Source: Cellulomonas fimi
GTDB lineage: Bacteria > Actinomycetota > Actinomycetes > Actinomycetales > Cellulomonadaceae
NCBI RefSeq assembly: GCF_028527925.1
Contig: NZ_JAPESW010000011.1
Span: 40,375-104,374 of the forward strand
Length of the DNA: 64,000 bases
Direction: 5' to 3'
Shown here: one piece after another, positions 34,518-42,951 of the stretch
Layout of the letters: each line of letters starts with the position of its first letter
How positions within the stretch are numbered: the first letter of the stretch is position 1
Program-made: the position numbers and the translations under genes
The notes under the pieces: generated by a model
What the model was told of the DNA's origin: nothing
The model's database searches: none
Seen by the model: only the letters and a program-made list of their open reading frames with translations

Positions 34518-35411
34518 TCAGAGCGGCTTGCCGCCCGTCACCGCGATGTAGTCGCCGCTCACGTAGCTCGCCTCCTGCGACGCCAGGAAGACGTAGGCCG
34601 GGGCCAGCTCGGCGGGCTGCCCGGCGCGGCCGAGCGGCGTGTCCGAGCCGAACGAGTCGACCTTCTCGGGGTCCATCGTCGCGGGGATCAGCGGCGTCCA
34701 GATCGGGCCGGGGCAGACGGCGTTGACGCGGATGCCCTTCTCGCCGAGCTGCTGCGCGAGGCCGCGCGTGAAGTTGAGGATGCCGGCCTTCGTCGTCGCG
34801 TAGTCGAGCAGGGGCGGGCTCGGCTGCTGCGCCTGGATCGAGCTCGTGTTGATGATCGACGACCCGGGCTGCATGTGCGGCACGGCGGCCTTGGTGATCC
34901 AGAACAGCGCGTACAGGTTGGTCTTGAAGACGCGGTCGAGCTGCTCGGTGGTGATGCCGAGCAGGCCGTCCTCCTGCGCCATCTGGTACGCCGCGTTGTT
35001 GACGAGGACGTCGATGCCGCCGAGCTCGCGCACGGTCGTCTCGACGAGCTCGACGCACGTCTGCTCGTCCCGGATGTCCCCGGGGGCGTGCACGGCACGA
35101 CGACCGGCCTCCTCGACGAGCCGCGCGGTCTCCTTCGCGTCGGCCTCCTCCTCCGGGAGGTAGGACAGGACGACGTCGGCGCCCTCGCGGGCGAACGCGA
35201 GCGCGACGGCACGGCCGATGCCGGAGTCGGCGCCGGTGATGAGAGCGCGCTTGCCCGCGAGCCGGTCGGCGCCCTTGTACGACTCCTCGCCGTGGTCGGG
35301 CTTGTGGTCCATCTCGCGGGTGAGGCCCGGGTGGGGGATCTGCTCGGGCGACTGCGCGTCCTCACCGGGCTGCTGCGAGCGGGGGTCCTGGGGGGTCGTC
35401 TGGTCCGTCAT
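34518..35411 (-). CDS. SDR-family oxidoreductase (YghA/YhdF-like)
   Basis: A 297-residue short-chain dehydrogenase. The N-terminal extension rich in Gln, Pro and Asp (QDPRSQQPGEDAQSPEQIPH, MDHKPDHGEESYKG) is typical of the YghA/GsiB-linked SDR group. The cofactor motif GADSGIGRA, the NNAA motif, the catalytic Ser in NTSSIQ, and Tyr-x3-Lys in DYATTKAG follow. It probably reduces a carbonyl with NADPH in the cytosol; such enzymes are often stress-induced. I use the ATG at 35411; the longer frame lacks homology-like features. The gene is followed by the ABC exporter pair, on the same strand upstream. Confidence 0.9.
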   Translation of the reverse strand: MTDQTTPQDPRSQQPGEDAQSPEQIPHPGLTREMDHKPDHGEESYKGADRLAGKRALITGADSGIGRAVALAFAREGADVVLSYLPEEEADAKETARLVEEAGRRAVHAPGDIRDEQTCVELVETTVRELGGIDVLVNNAAYQMAQEDGLLGITTEQLDRVFKTNLYALFWITKAAVPHMQPGSSIINTSSIQAQQPSPPLLDYATTKAGILNFTRGLAQQLGEKGIRVNAVCPGPIWTPLIPATMDPEKVDSFGSDTPLGRAGQPAELAPAYVFLASQEASYVSGDYIAVTGGKPL

Positions 35412-35500
35412 CGGTCCATCGTCGTCACGCGGTTCCGCGGAGCGCCACCGGAACGCGTGTCCAGGTGCGGCGCCCCGAGCCCGCGGCGCCGCACCGAACG

Positions 35501-37519
35501 TCACTCGTCGGCCGTCACCGCCGCCGCGAACTGGCTCGCGTACAGCCGCGCGTACGCGCCGTCGGCCGCGAGCAGCTCCTCGTGCGAGCCCTGCTCGACG
35601 ATCGACCCGTGCTCCATCACGAGGATGGTGTCGGCGTCACGGATCGTCGACAGGCGGTGCGCGATGACGAACGACGTCCGCCCGGCGCGCAGCGCGTTCA
35701 TCGCCTGCTGGACGAGCACCTCGGTGCGCGTGTCCACGGACGACGTGGCCTCGTCGAGGATGAGGATCGCCGGGTCCGCGAGGAACGCGCGCGCGATGGT
35801 GAGCAGCTGCTTCTCCCCCGCCGACACGGTGGCGCCCTCGTCGTCGACCTTCGTGTCGTAGCCGTCGGGCAGCGTCCGAACGAACCGGTCGACGTGCGTG
35901 GCCTGCGCCGCGGCGACGATCTCCTCGTGCGTCGCCGCGTCGACGCCGTAGGCGATGTTCTCCGCGAGCGTGCCGCCGAACAACCACGTGTCCTGCAGCA
36001 CCATGCCCATCTGCGAGCGCAGCTCGTCGCGCGTGAGGTCCCGCGTGTCGACGCCGTCGAGCGTGATGCGGCCGGAGTCGACGTCGTAGAACCGCATGAG
36101 CAGGTTCACGAGCGTGGTCTTGCCGGCGCCGGTCGGCCCGACGATCGCGATGGTCGCGCCCGGCTCGGCGACGAGCGACAGGTCGTCGATGAGGGGCGTG
36201 CCCGGGTCGTAGCGGAACGCGACGTGCTCGAACGTCACGCGCCCGCGCACGGGCCGGTCCAGCGGAGTGGCGGGCGACGGGTCGGGCGTCTGCTCGGGCG
36301 CGTCGAGCAGCTCGAACACGCGCTCGGCCGACGCGACTCCCGACTGCAGGAGGTTCGCCATGGACGCGATCTGCGTGATCGGCTGCGTGAACTGCCGGCT
36401 GTACTGGATGAACGCCTGCACGTCGCCGATGCTCATGGTCCCCGACGCGACCCGCAGGCCGCCGACGACCGCGACGACGAGGTAGTTGAGGTTCGCGAGG
36501 AAGCCGAGCGCGGGCTGGATGATCCCCGAGATGTACTGCGCCTTGAACGACGCCTCGTACAGGGCCTCGTTGCGCTCGTCGAACGTCTGGGCGGCCTCGT
36601 GCTGGCGGCCGAAGACGGTGACGAGGGCGTGCCCGGTGAACATCTCCTCGATGTGCGCGTTGAGCTTGCCGGTCCACGCCCACTGGTCGATGAACTGCGG
36701 GCGGGACCGCTTCGCGATCGCTCCTGCGACCATGACCGACGCCGGGACGGTGACGAGCGCGACGACCGCGAGCAGGGGTGAGATCCAGAACATCATCGCG
36801 AGCACGCCGACGACGGTGAGCACGGACGTGATGAGCTGCGAGAGCGTCTGCTGCAGGGACTGGGCGACGTTGTCGATGTCGTTGGTGACGCGGCTCAGCA
36901 GCTCGCCGCGCGGCTGGGAGTCGACGTACGACAGCGGCAGGCTCGACAGCTTGCGCTCGACGCGCTCGCGCAGGCGGTACACGGTCCGCTGCACGACGCC
37001 CGCGGTGATGCGGCCCTGCAGCCAGCCGAACAGGAACGACCCGAGGTAGACGAGCGCGACGACGAGCAGCAGGTCGCGCAGCTGCACGAAGTCGACGCCC
37101 TGCCCGGGCACGACGTCGGTGCCCTGGAGCATGTCGGCGACCTGGCCCTGGCCCTGCGCCCGCAGCCCGTCGATGGCCTGCTGCTTGGTGAGGCCTGCGG
37201 GCAGCTGGCCGCCGATCCAGCCGTCGAAGATGAGGTTGGTCGCGTTGCCGAGCAGCTTCGGCCCGACCACGGCGAGGACGACCGACGCGACGCCGAGGAC
37301 GAGCACCGCGACCAGCGGGACCCGCTCGGGCCGCAGCTCGCGCAGGAACCGGCGCCCGGACCCGCGGAAGTCCATCGACTTCTCGCCCGGCATGCCCATG
37401 CTGCCCATCGGACCGGGTCCGCCGCGCGGGGGTCGGCGCGGGACCGCCACCGTCTGTCCCGGCCGGGCCGTCGGGACGGCAGGGTCGGCGGCCGGCGCGG
37501 GACGTTCCTGGCCGCTCAC
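35501..37519 (-). CDS. ABC exporter half-transporter with the consensus ATP site
   Basis: A 672-residue type IV exporter. A Pro/Arg/Met-rich cytoplasmic tail precedes six transmembrane helices (about 80-380), with an extended extracellular loop between the first two (GWIGGQLPAGLTKQQAIDGL). A nucleotide-binding domain follows, with Walker A GPTGAGKTT and Walker B ILILDEATSSVD with its catalytic Glu. The signature is degenerate (VSAGEKQ). Together with its upstream neighbour it should form an asymmetric heterodimer of the BmrCD/TM287-288 type: this subunit supplies the catalytic Walker B and the neighbour the good signature. The GTG start overlaps the neighbour's stop (GTGA). The substrate, drug or lipid, is unknown. 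Confidence 0.93.
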   Translation of the reverse strand: MSGQERPAPAADPAVPTARPGQTVAVPRRPPRGGPGPMGSMGMPGEKSMDFRGSGRRFLRELRPERVPLVAVLVLGVASVVLAVVGPKLLGNATNLIFDGWIGGQLPAGLTKQQAIDGLRAQGQGQVADMLQGTDVVPGQGVDFVQLRDLLLVVALVYLGSFLFGWLQGRITAGVVQRTVYRLRERVERKLSSLPLSYVDSQPRGELLSRVTNDIDNVAQSLQQTLSQLITSVLTVVGVLAMMFWISPLLAVVALVTVPASVMVAGAIAKRSRPQFIDQWAWTGKLNAHIEEMFTGHALVTVFGRQHEAAQTFDERNEALYEASFKAQYISGIIQPALGFLANLNYLVVAVVGGLRVASGTMSIGDVQAFIQYSRQFTQPITQIASMANLLQSGVASAERVFELLDAPEQTPDPSPATPLDRPVRGRVTFEHVAFRYDPGTPLIDDLSLVAEPGATIAIVGPTGAGKTTLVNLLMRFYDVDSGRITLDGVDTRDLTRDELRSQMGMVLQDTWLFGGTLAENIAYGVDAATHEEIVAAAQATHVDRFVRTLPDGYDTKVDDEGATVSAGEKQLLTIARAFLADPAILILDEATSSVDTRTEVLVQQAMNALRAGRTSFVIAHRLSTIRDADTILVMEHGSIVEQGSHEELLAADGAYARLYASQFAAAVTADE

Positions 37520-39261
37520 GCCGCCTCCTCGGCGCTGACCTGGGAGTAGACGATCTCGCGGTAGGTCTCCGACGTCTCCAGCAGCTCGTGGTGGGTGCCC
37601 ACGCCCACGACGGCACCCTCCTCGAGCACGACGATCCGGTCGGCGTGCCGGATGGTCGCGACCCGCTGCGCGACCACGATGACGGTCGCGTCCCGGGTCT
37701 CGGGCACGAGCGCCGCCCGCAGGGCCGCGTCGGTCGCGTAGTCGAGCGCCGAGAACGAGTCGTCGAACAGGTACACGTGCGGCCGTCTGACGAGGGCGCG
37801 CGCGATCGCGAGCCGCTGCCGCTGACCGCCGGAGACGTTGGTGCCGCCCTGCGCGATCGGCGCGTCGAGACCCTCGGGCAGCTCCTCGACGAACGTGCGC
37901 GCCTGCGCGACCTCGAGCGCGTGCCACAGCTCGTCGTCGGTCGCCCCGGGCCGCCCGAACTCCAGGTTGCTGCGGACCGTGCCCGAGAACAGGTACGGCT
38001 TCTGCGGCACGAGCCCGATCTGGGTCCACAGCACGTCGGGGTCGAGGTCGCGCACGTCGACGCCGTCCAGCAGCACCGCGCCGCCCGTCACGTCGAACAG
38101 GCGCGGGACGAGGTTGACGAGCGTCGTCTTGCCCGAGCCCGTGGAGCCGATGATCGCGGTGGTGCGGCCCGGCTCGGCGACCAGGTCGACGCCGTGCAGC
38201 ACGGCCTGCTCCGCGCCGGGATAGCGGAACTCGACGCCCCGCAGCTCGACGAGCCCGGGCCGCGACGCCGCCCCGACCGGCAGGCCGACCGGCGCGGCGG
38301 GCGGCTCGACGCTCGTCGTCGTCGACAGCACCTCGCCGATGCGCTCCGCGGACACCACCGCCCGCGGGAACATCACGAACATCATCGTCGACATCATCAC
38401 GGCCATGAGGATGTAGGCGATGTAGGACAGGAACGCGGTGAGGGCGCCGACCTGCATCTCGCCCGCGTCGACGCGCTGCCCGCCGAACCACAGCACGGCG
38501 ATGCTCGTCAGGTTGAGCACGAGCATGACGGCCGGGAACATGAGCGCCATCAGGCGGCCGACCTTGAGCGAGGTGTCGAACAGGTCGGCGTTGGCGGCGG
38601 CGAACCGCTGCGACTCGCGCTCCTCGCGGACGAACGCCCGCACGACCCGGACGCCCGCGATCTGCTCGCGCAGCACACGGTTGATCGCGTCGATCCGCTT
38701 CTGCATCGACCGGAAGTACGGCACCATCCGCACGACGATCGCCGCGATGAGCGCCGCGAGCACCGGGACGGCGACGAGCAGGATCCCGGACAGGCCGACA
38801 TCCTCCTGCAGCGCCATGACGACGCCGCCGACGAGCATGATCGGCGCGACGATCATCAGGGTGAACGTGAACAGCACGACCATCTGGACCTGCTGCACGT
38901 CGTTCGTCGTCCGCGTGATGAGCGTGGGCGCACCGAAGTGGCCGATCTCCTGCGCGGAGAACGTCTGGACGTGGCCGAACAGCCGCCGGCGCACGTCGCG
39001 ACCGAACGCCATCGCGGCCTTCGCGCCGAAGTACACCGCGACCACGGCACAGACGACCTGGACGAGGCTCACGGCGAGCATCACGCCGCCGAGCCGCAGG
39101 ATCTGCGTCGTGTCCCCCGTCGCGACGCCGTCGTCGATGATGCGTGCGTTGAGGCTGGGCAGGTAGAGCGTGGCGAGCGTCTGGACCAGCTGCAGGACGA
39201 CGACCGCGACGACGGCGGACCGGTACGGCCGCAGGTGGTGGCGCAGGAGCGTGACGAGCAC
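37516..39261 (-). CDS. ABC exporter half-transporter with the degenerate ATP site
   Basis: A 581-residue exporter subunit. Six membrane helices (about 10-310) precede a nucleotide-binding domain with Walker A GSTGSGKTT and canonical signature VSGGQRQRLAIARAL. Its Walker B reads YLFDDSFSALD, with Asp where the catalytic Glu should be. That substitution is characteristic of the degenerate subunit in heterodimeric exporters. The GTG start at 39261 (VLVTLLRHHLRPYR) follows GGGAG with 8-nt spacing; the longer open frame continues into Arg-rich sequence. It is translationally coupled to the partner gene downstream. Confidence 0.93.
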   Translation of the reverse strand: MLVTLLRHHLRPYRSAVVAVVVLQLVQTLATLYLPSLNARIIDDGVATGDTTQILRLGGVMLAVSLVQVVCAVVAVYFGAKAAMAFGRDVRRRLFGHVQTFSAQEIGHFGAPTLITRTTNDVQQVQMVVLFTFTLMIVAPIMLVGGVVMALQEDVGLSGILLVAVPVLAALIAAIVVRMVPYFRSMQKRIDAINRVLREQIAGVRVVRAFVREERESQRFAAANADLFDTSLKVGRLMALMFPAVMLVLNLTSIAVLWFGGQRVDAGEMQVGALTAFLSYIAYILMAVMMSTMMFVMFPRAVVSAERIGEVLSTTTSVEPPAAPVGLPVGAASRPGLVELRGVEFRYPGAEQAVLHGVDLVAEPGRTTAIIGSTGSGKTTLVNLVPRLFDVTGGAVLLDGVDVRDLDPDVLWTQIGLVPQKPYLFSGTVRSNLEFGRPGATDDELWHALEVAQARTFVEELPEGLDAPIAQGGTNVSGGQRQRLAIARALVRRPHVYLFDDSFSALDYATDAALRAALVPETRDATVIVVAQRVATIRHADRIVVLEEGAVVGVGTHHELLETSETYREIVYSQVSAEEAA

Positions 39262-39388
39262 GAGACCTTCTCCCTGTCGGGCGGAGGTCGGGCTCTCGTG
39301 CACCGTCGTCCGCTCTGGCGACGCTAGGACTCCCGGCTTGCCCCGGACAACGGGGAACGGGCCGTGTCGTGCCCGCGTTCGCCGCAGG

Positions 39389-39424
39389 CGAAGAGCCCCG
39401 CGGCGGCTGCCACAGGGCTCTTCG
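39389..39424 (-). terminator. Terminator after the SPFH gene
   Basis: A 10-bp perfect stem CGAAGAGCCC/GGGCTCTTCG with a 16-nt GC-rich loop, 52 nt past the SPFH stop. It lies in the 214-bp gap before the ABC exporter operon, whose own start region follows. Confidence 0.78.
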
Positions 39425-39475
39425 GCGATCGTGTCGAGCGCAACCCGCCGGCCGGCCGGCGAGGGTGGCCGCCCG

Positions 39476-40639
39476 TCAGGCCGTCGGCTCCTCGGGAGCG
39501 GGCGGCGTGGCCGGCTTCTGCAGCGGCGGCGGCACCGCACCCCCGCCCGGGCGCTGGCCGAGCTCGACCGAGGGGTCGAACGGACGGCCGCTCAGCGTTC
39601 CCGCGCTCGTGGCGTCCGCCGTCGCCGCGGCCGACTCGCGCCGCGCCTCGGCGAGGGCCTCCGCCGGGTCGGTCAGCGCGACCGGCGGCAGGTCGCCCCC
39701 GAGCGGCGACTCCCCCGCGGGTCGCGTCGGGCCGCCGTCGTCGACGCCGCCCCCGCCGAACCCGCGCGCGAGCTGCCCGAGCGCGCCGGTGAGCTCCGAC
39801 GGCAGGAACCACATCTTGCTCGACGGGCTCTGCGCGATCTTCGGCAGGATCTGCAGGTACTGGTACGCGAGCAGCTTCGGGTCGGCGTCGCCACGGTGGA
39901 CGGCGTCGAACACCTGGAGGATCGCGCGCGCCTCACCCTCGGCCCGCAGGATCGCCGACTGCGCCTCGCCCTCGGCCCGCAGGATCGCGGCCTGCTTCTC
40001 ACCCTCGGCCGTGAGGATCTGCGACTGCTTGACACCCTCCGCGGTGAGGATCGCGGCGCGACGGTCGCGCTCGGCACGCATCTGCTGCTCCATCGAGCCC
40101 TGGACCGAGGCGGGCGGGTCGATGGCCTTGAGCTCGACGCGGTTGACGCGGATGCCCCAGCGACCGGTCGCCTCGTCGAGCACGCCGCGCAGCTGGCCGT
40201 TGATCTGGTCGCGGCTCGTGAGCGTCTGCTCGAGGTCCATCGACCCGATGACGTTGCGGAGCGTCGTGACGGTGAGCTGCTCGATGCCGGTGATGTAGTT
40301 GGCGATCTCGTAGACCGCGGACTTGGGGTCCGTGACCTGGAAGTAGATGACCGTGTCGATGCTCACCACGAGGTTGTCCGACGTGATCACCGGCTGCGGC
40401 GGGAACGACACGACCTGCTCGCGCAGGTCGACGCCTGCGCGGACGCGGTCGACGAACGGGATCAGCAGGTGCAGGCCCGCGTCGAGGGTGCGCGAGTACC
40501 GGCCGAGGCGCTCGACGATGATCGCGACCGTCTGCGGCACGATCCGCACCGAGCGGACGAGCGCGACGACGACGAACAGCAGGACGAGGCCGAGCACCAG
40601 GTAGAGGGCGATCGTGCCCACGTTCGTCGTGTCGTCCAA
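39476..40639 (-). CDS. SPFH/band-7 (stomatin-like) membrane protein
   Basis: A 387-residue protein. An N-terminal transmembrane helix (about residues 8-30) is followed by an SPFH domain (VPQTVAIIVERLGRYSRTLDAGLHLLIPF). A coiled-coil built from repeated ILTAEGEKQ/ILRAEGEAQ heptads (about 190-250) and a Pro/Gly-rich tail follow. Stomatin-like proteins form membrane microdomain oligomers and pair with NfeD, whose gene is just upstream. I propose a TTG start at 40639: AGGAGG lies 5 nt before it and it begins right at the membrane segment. No ATG or GTG near there fits; upstream in-frame starts would add an Arg/Pro-rich tail. Confidence 0.92.
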   Translation of the reverse strand: MDDTTNVGTIALYLVLGLVLLFVVVALVRSVRIVPQTVAIIVERLGRYSRTLDAGLHLLIPFVDRVRAGVDLREQVVSFPPQPVITSDNLVVSIDTVIYFQVTDPKSAVYEIANYITGIEQLTVTTLRNVIGSMDLEQTLTSRDQINGQLRGVLDEATGRWGIRVNRVELKAIDPPASVQGSMEQQMRAERDRRAAILTAEGVKQSQILTAEGEKQAAILRAEGEAQSAILRAEGEARAILQVFDAVHRGDADPKLLAYQYLQILPKIAQSPSSKMWFLPSELTGALGQLARGFGGGGVDDGGPTRPAGESPLGGDLPPVALTDPAEALAEARRESAAATADATSAGTLSGRPFDPSVELGQRPGGGAVPPPLQKPATPPAPEEPTA

Positions 40640-40688
40640 GAGGACCTCCTCGGGTGGTGCCCGGACTCCGCCGGGCGGTCGGCGGTGG

Positions 40689-41159
40689 TCAGTGCGCGGG
40701 TGCCGCGCCGGGGACGGGCGGCTGCCCGGAACCGACGGGGGCGACGACGGCCGTCGCGCCGTCGATGCGGGCGACACGGACGGGGGTGCCGGGGGCGATC
40801 GCGGTGCCCGCGTCGGCGCGGGCGCTCCAGACCTCGCCCGCGAGCTTCACGCGGCCGCCCTCGACCGTGACGGTCGACATGACGACGGCCTCGCGGCCGA
40901 CGAGCGCCGCGGCGTTGGTCTCGACGAGCGGCATCCGGCCGCGGAGGTGACGCAGCAGCCACGGGCGCAGGGCGAGCAGCAGGAGGGCGGCCGTCGCGCA
41001 GGCGACGACGAACTGCACCGGCACGGAGGCGCCGAGGGCCGCGGACAGGGCCCCGGCGAGCGCGCCGCCCGCCAGCATGACGAACACGAGGTCGAGGGTG
41101 AGCATCTCGAGGATGCCGAGCGCGAGCGCCCCGCTGAGCCACCACAGCCAGTCCGGCAT
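40689..41159 (-). CDS. NfeD-family membrane protein
   Basis: A 156-residue protein with a short NfeD1b-like layout. Two to three membrane helices (about residues 5-25 and 30-70) precede an OB-fold domain (about 80-145) with LVGREAVVMSTVTVEGGRVKLAGEVWSARAD, the conserved NfeD pattern. NfeD proteins are obligate genomic partners of SPFH proteins and probably cap or organise their oligomers. It lies 49 nt upstream of the SPFH gene in the same operon. About 120 bp of featureless sequence separate it from the ABC ATPase gene on its other side. Confidence 0.92.
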   Translation of the reverse strand: MPDWLWWLSGALALGILEMLTLDLVFVMLAGGALAGALSAALGASVPVQFVVACATAALLLLALRPWLLRHLRGRMPLVETNAAALVGREAVVMSTVTVEGGRVKLAGEVWSARADAGTAIAPGTPVRVARIDGATAVVAPVGSGQPPVPGAAPAH

Positions 41160-41279
41160 GGCCGAACCTCCCGGTCCCGGCGCGGTCGTCCGATGACCGC
41201 GCTGTACACCGATCCTAGACGATCGCTTTGCCCGCGCGTGGGGCGGACCCGTGTCCGGTCACCCGGACGAGCGGCGAGG

Positions 41280-42065
41280 TCAGCGCGCCGCGCGCGCCGC
41301 CCAGCGCCCCCCGACGTGGTCCACCTCGAGCGCGAGGCCGAACGCGCCCGACAGGTTCTCCGCCGTCAGCACGTCGTCGAGCGGCCCGGCGGCGTGCACG
41401 CGGCCGTCGCGCAGCAGCAGCAGGTGCGTGAAGCCCGGCGGGATCTCCTCGACGTGGTGCGTGACCAGCACCAGGACGGGCGAGCGGGGGTCCGCCGCGA
41501 GCTCCGACAGCGCCGCGACGAGCTCCTCGCGCCCGCCCAGGTCGAGGCCCGCCGCGGGCTCGTCGAGCAGCAGGAGCTCCGGGTCGGTCATGAGCGAGCG
41601 CGCGATCTGCACGCGCTTGCGCTCGCCCTCGCTCAGCGTGCCGAAGAACCGGTCCGCGAGCCGCTCGACGCCGAACGCACGCAGCAGGTCCGTGGCGCGC
41701 TGCTCGTCGAGCTCCTCGTACGACTCGCGCCAGCGACCCGTCACGCCGTACGCGGCGGTCAGCACGACGTCCCGCACGGTCTCGCCCGACGGGATGCGGT
41801 CCGCGAGCGCCGCGCTCGACAGCCCGACGCGGGGCCGGAGCTCGAACACGTCGACCCGGCCGAGCCGCGAGCCGAGGACGTCGGCCGTGCCGTGCGAGGG
41901 GTGCATGCGGCCCGACGCGACCTGCAGCATCGTCGTCTTGCCGGCGCCGTTGCGGCCCAGCACCACCCATCGCTCGCCCTCGCGGACCGTCCACGACACC
42001 TCGTCGAGGATCGTCGTCGTCCCCCGGCGGATCGTCACGGCCTGCAGGTCGAGCACGTCGGTCAT
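41280..42065 (-). CDS. Stand-alone ABC transporter ATPase
   Basis: A 261-residue ABC ATPase with Walker A GRNGAGKTT, the signature LSEGERKRVQIARSL, Walker B LLLLDEPAAGLD and the H-loop THHVEEIP. No transmembrane segment and no permease gene is adjacent. The single-domain form resembles the ModF/YlmA group of orphan ATPases near metal or molybdate uptake genes; its partner is unknown. The ATG at 42065 has TAGGGT 7 nt upstream, which suggests a leaderless transcript divergent from the gene at 42178. Confidence 0.88.
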   Translation of the reverse strand: MTDVLDLQAVTIRRGTTTILDEVSWTVREGERWVVLGRNGAGKTTMLQVASGRMHPSHGTADVLGSRLGRVDVFELRPRVGLSSAALADRIPSGETVRDVVLTAAYGVTGRWRESYEELDEQRATDLLRAFGVERLADRFFGTLSEGERKRVQIARSLMTDPELLLLDEPAAGLDLGGREELVAALSELAADPRSPVLVLVTHHVEEIPPGFTHLLLLRDGRVHAAGPLDDVLTAENLSGAFGLALEVDHVGGRWAARAAR

Positions 42066-42072
42066 GGTGACG

Positions 42073-42078
42073 ACCCTA
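42073..42078 (-). promoter_or_regulatory. -10-like hexamer of a leaderless promoter
   Basis: TAGGGT on the minus strand, 7 nt before the ATG of the ABC ATPase gene. Confidence 0.45.
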
Positions 42079-42165
42079 ACCAACGGGACGAACGTCCTCG
42101 GCACGCACCGGCGGGTCGCCCGGCGTGGCCTCGGTCACGTGCGCGGGACGGGCCCGCGCGGCCCC

Positions 42166-42171
42166 TACGGT
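42166..42171 (+). promoter_or_regulatory. -10-like hexamer of a leaderless promoter
   Basis: TACGGT, 6 nt before the GTG start of the gene at 42178, divergent from the preceding promoter. Confidence 0.45.
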
Positions 42172-42177
42172 GGTGGC

Positions 42178-42948
42178 GTGACGACGCTCGACCTGCCCCG
42201 CTCCGTGGTCCTCGCGCTGTGGCTCGCGCAGGACGGGGTCGACCGCGCCGCGATGGCGCGCGCCGTGCAGGTCGACGACGAGCCGCACACCGTGCGGGCG
42301 ACGGTCGACGGCTCGGAGCACGTCGACGGCCCGCTGTCGCTCCTGCTCGACGTGTGCGGGCCGGGACCGCGCGACGTCGCGGCCCTCCTCCCCGCGCCGG
42401 GCGACGCGTCGGGCGCACCGCCCGCCGTCAGCGCCGCCGCGACGACCGCCGGCGAGGCGCTCCTGGTCCGCAGCGAGCTCGCGTGCGTCGCCGCCGTACC
42501 GGGCGTCGAGCGGTTCGGGTCGGCCCTGGAGCCCGGCCACCTCGTCACGTGGGACGTGCACGGGGTCGCGGACTGGCGCACCGCGGTCCTCGGCGCCGCG
42601 GGCTCGCTCGCCGACGCCGAGCGCGCGCTGCGGCAGGGCCTGATCGACGCGACGGAGGCGCTCGTCCGCCTCGACGTCGCCCGGTGGCGGCCCGACGCGG
42701 CCGAGCAGATCGCGGGCCTGCGCGACCTCGACCTGCCGGCGTGGCGGCTTCCGTCGGGCATCGACGGCCGCCGCGTCCGTGTGCTCGCGTCGGCGGCGCG
42801 CCTGCGCGGGATCGTCGCGCTCGCGACCCAGGACGACGGCGGCGCGGTCAACCTGTGGCAGGCCGACCAGCGCTCGACGGCGCTGCGCGAGGTCGACCGC
42901 GTCGCACGCCGCGCGATGGCGGCCGCCGCGACGTCGATCGCGCCCTGA
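42178..42948 (+). CDS. Conserved-looking protein of unknown function
   Basis: A 256-residue soluble protein that I do not recognise. It is Ala/Leu/Asp-rich with no signal peptide or membrane segment. Landmarks are a first helix VVLALWLAQDGVDRAAMARAVQ, a middle beta-rich region, and a C-terminal segment WQADQRSTALREVDRVARRAMAAAA. It codes with the same GC-rich third positions as its neighbours, which supports a real gene. The start GTG is probably leaderless. It converges with glgA, ending 3 nt from that gene's stop. No function can be assigned. Confidence 0.7.
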   Translation: MTTLDLPRSVVLALWLAQDGVDRAAMARAVQVDDEPHTVRATVDGSEHVDGPLSLLLDVCGPGPRDVAALLPAPGDASGAPPAVSAAATTAGEALLVRSELACVAAVPGVERFGSALEPGHLVTWDVHGVADWRTAVLGAAGSLADAERALRQGLIDATEALVRLDVARWRPDAAEQIAGLRDLDLPAWRLPSGIDGRRVRVLASAARLRGIVALATQDDGGAVNLWQADQRSTALREVDRVARRAMAAAATSIAP

Positions 42949-42951
42949 CGC

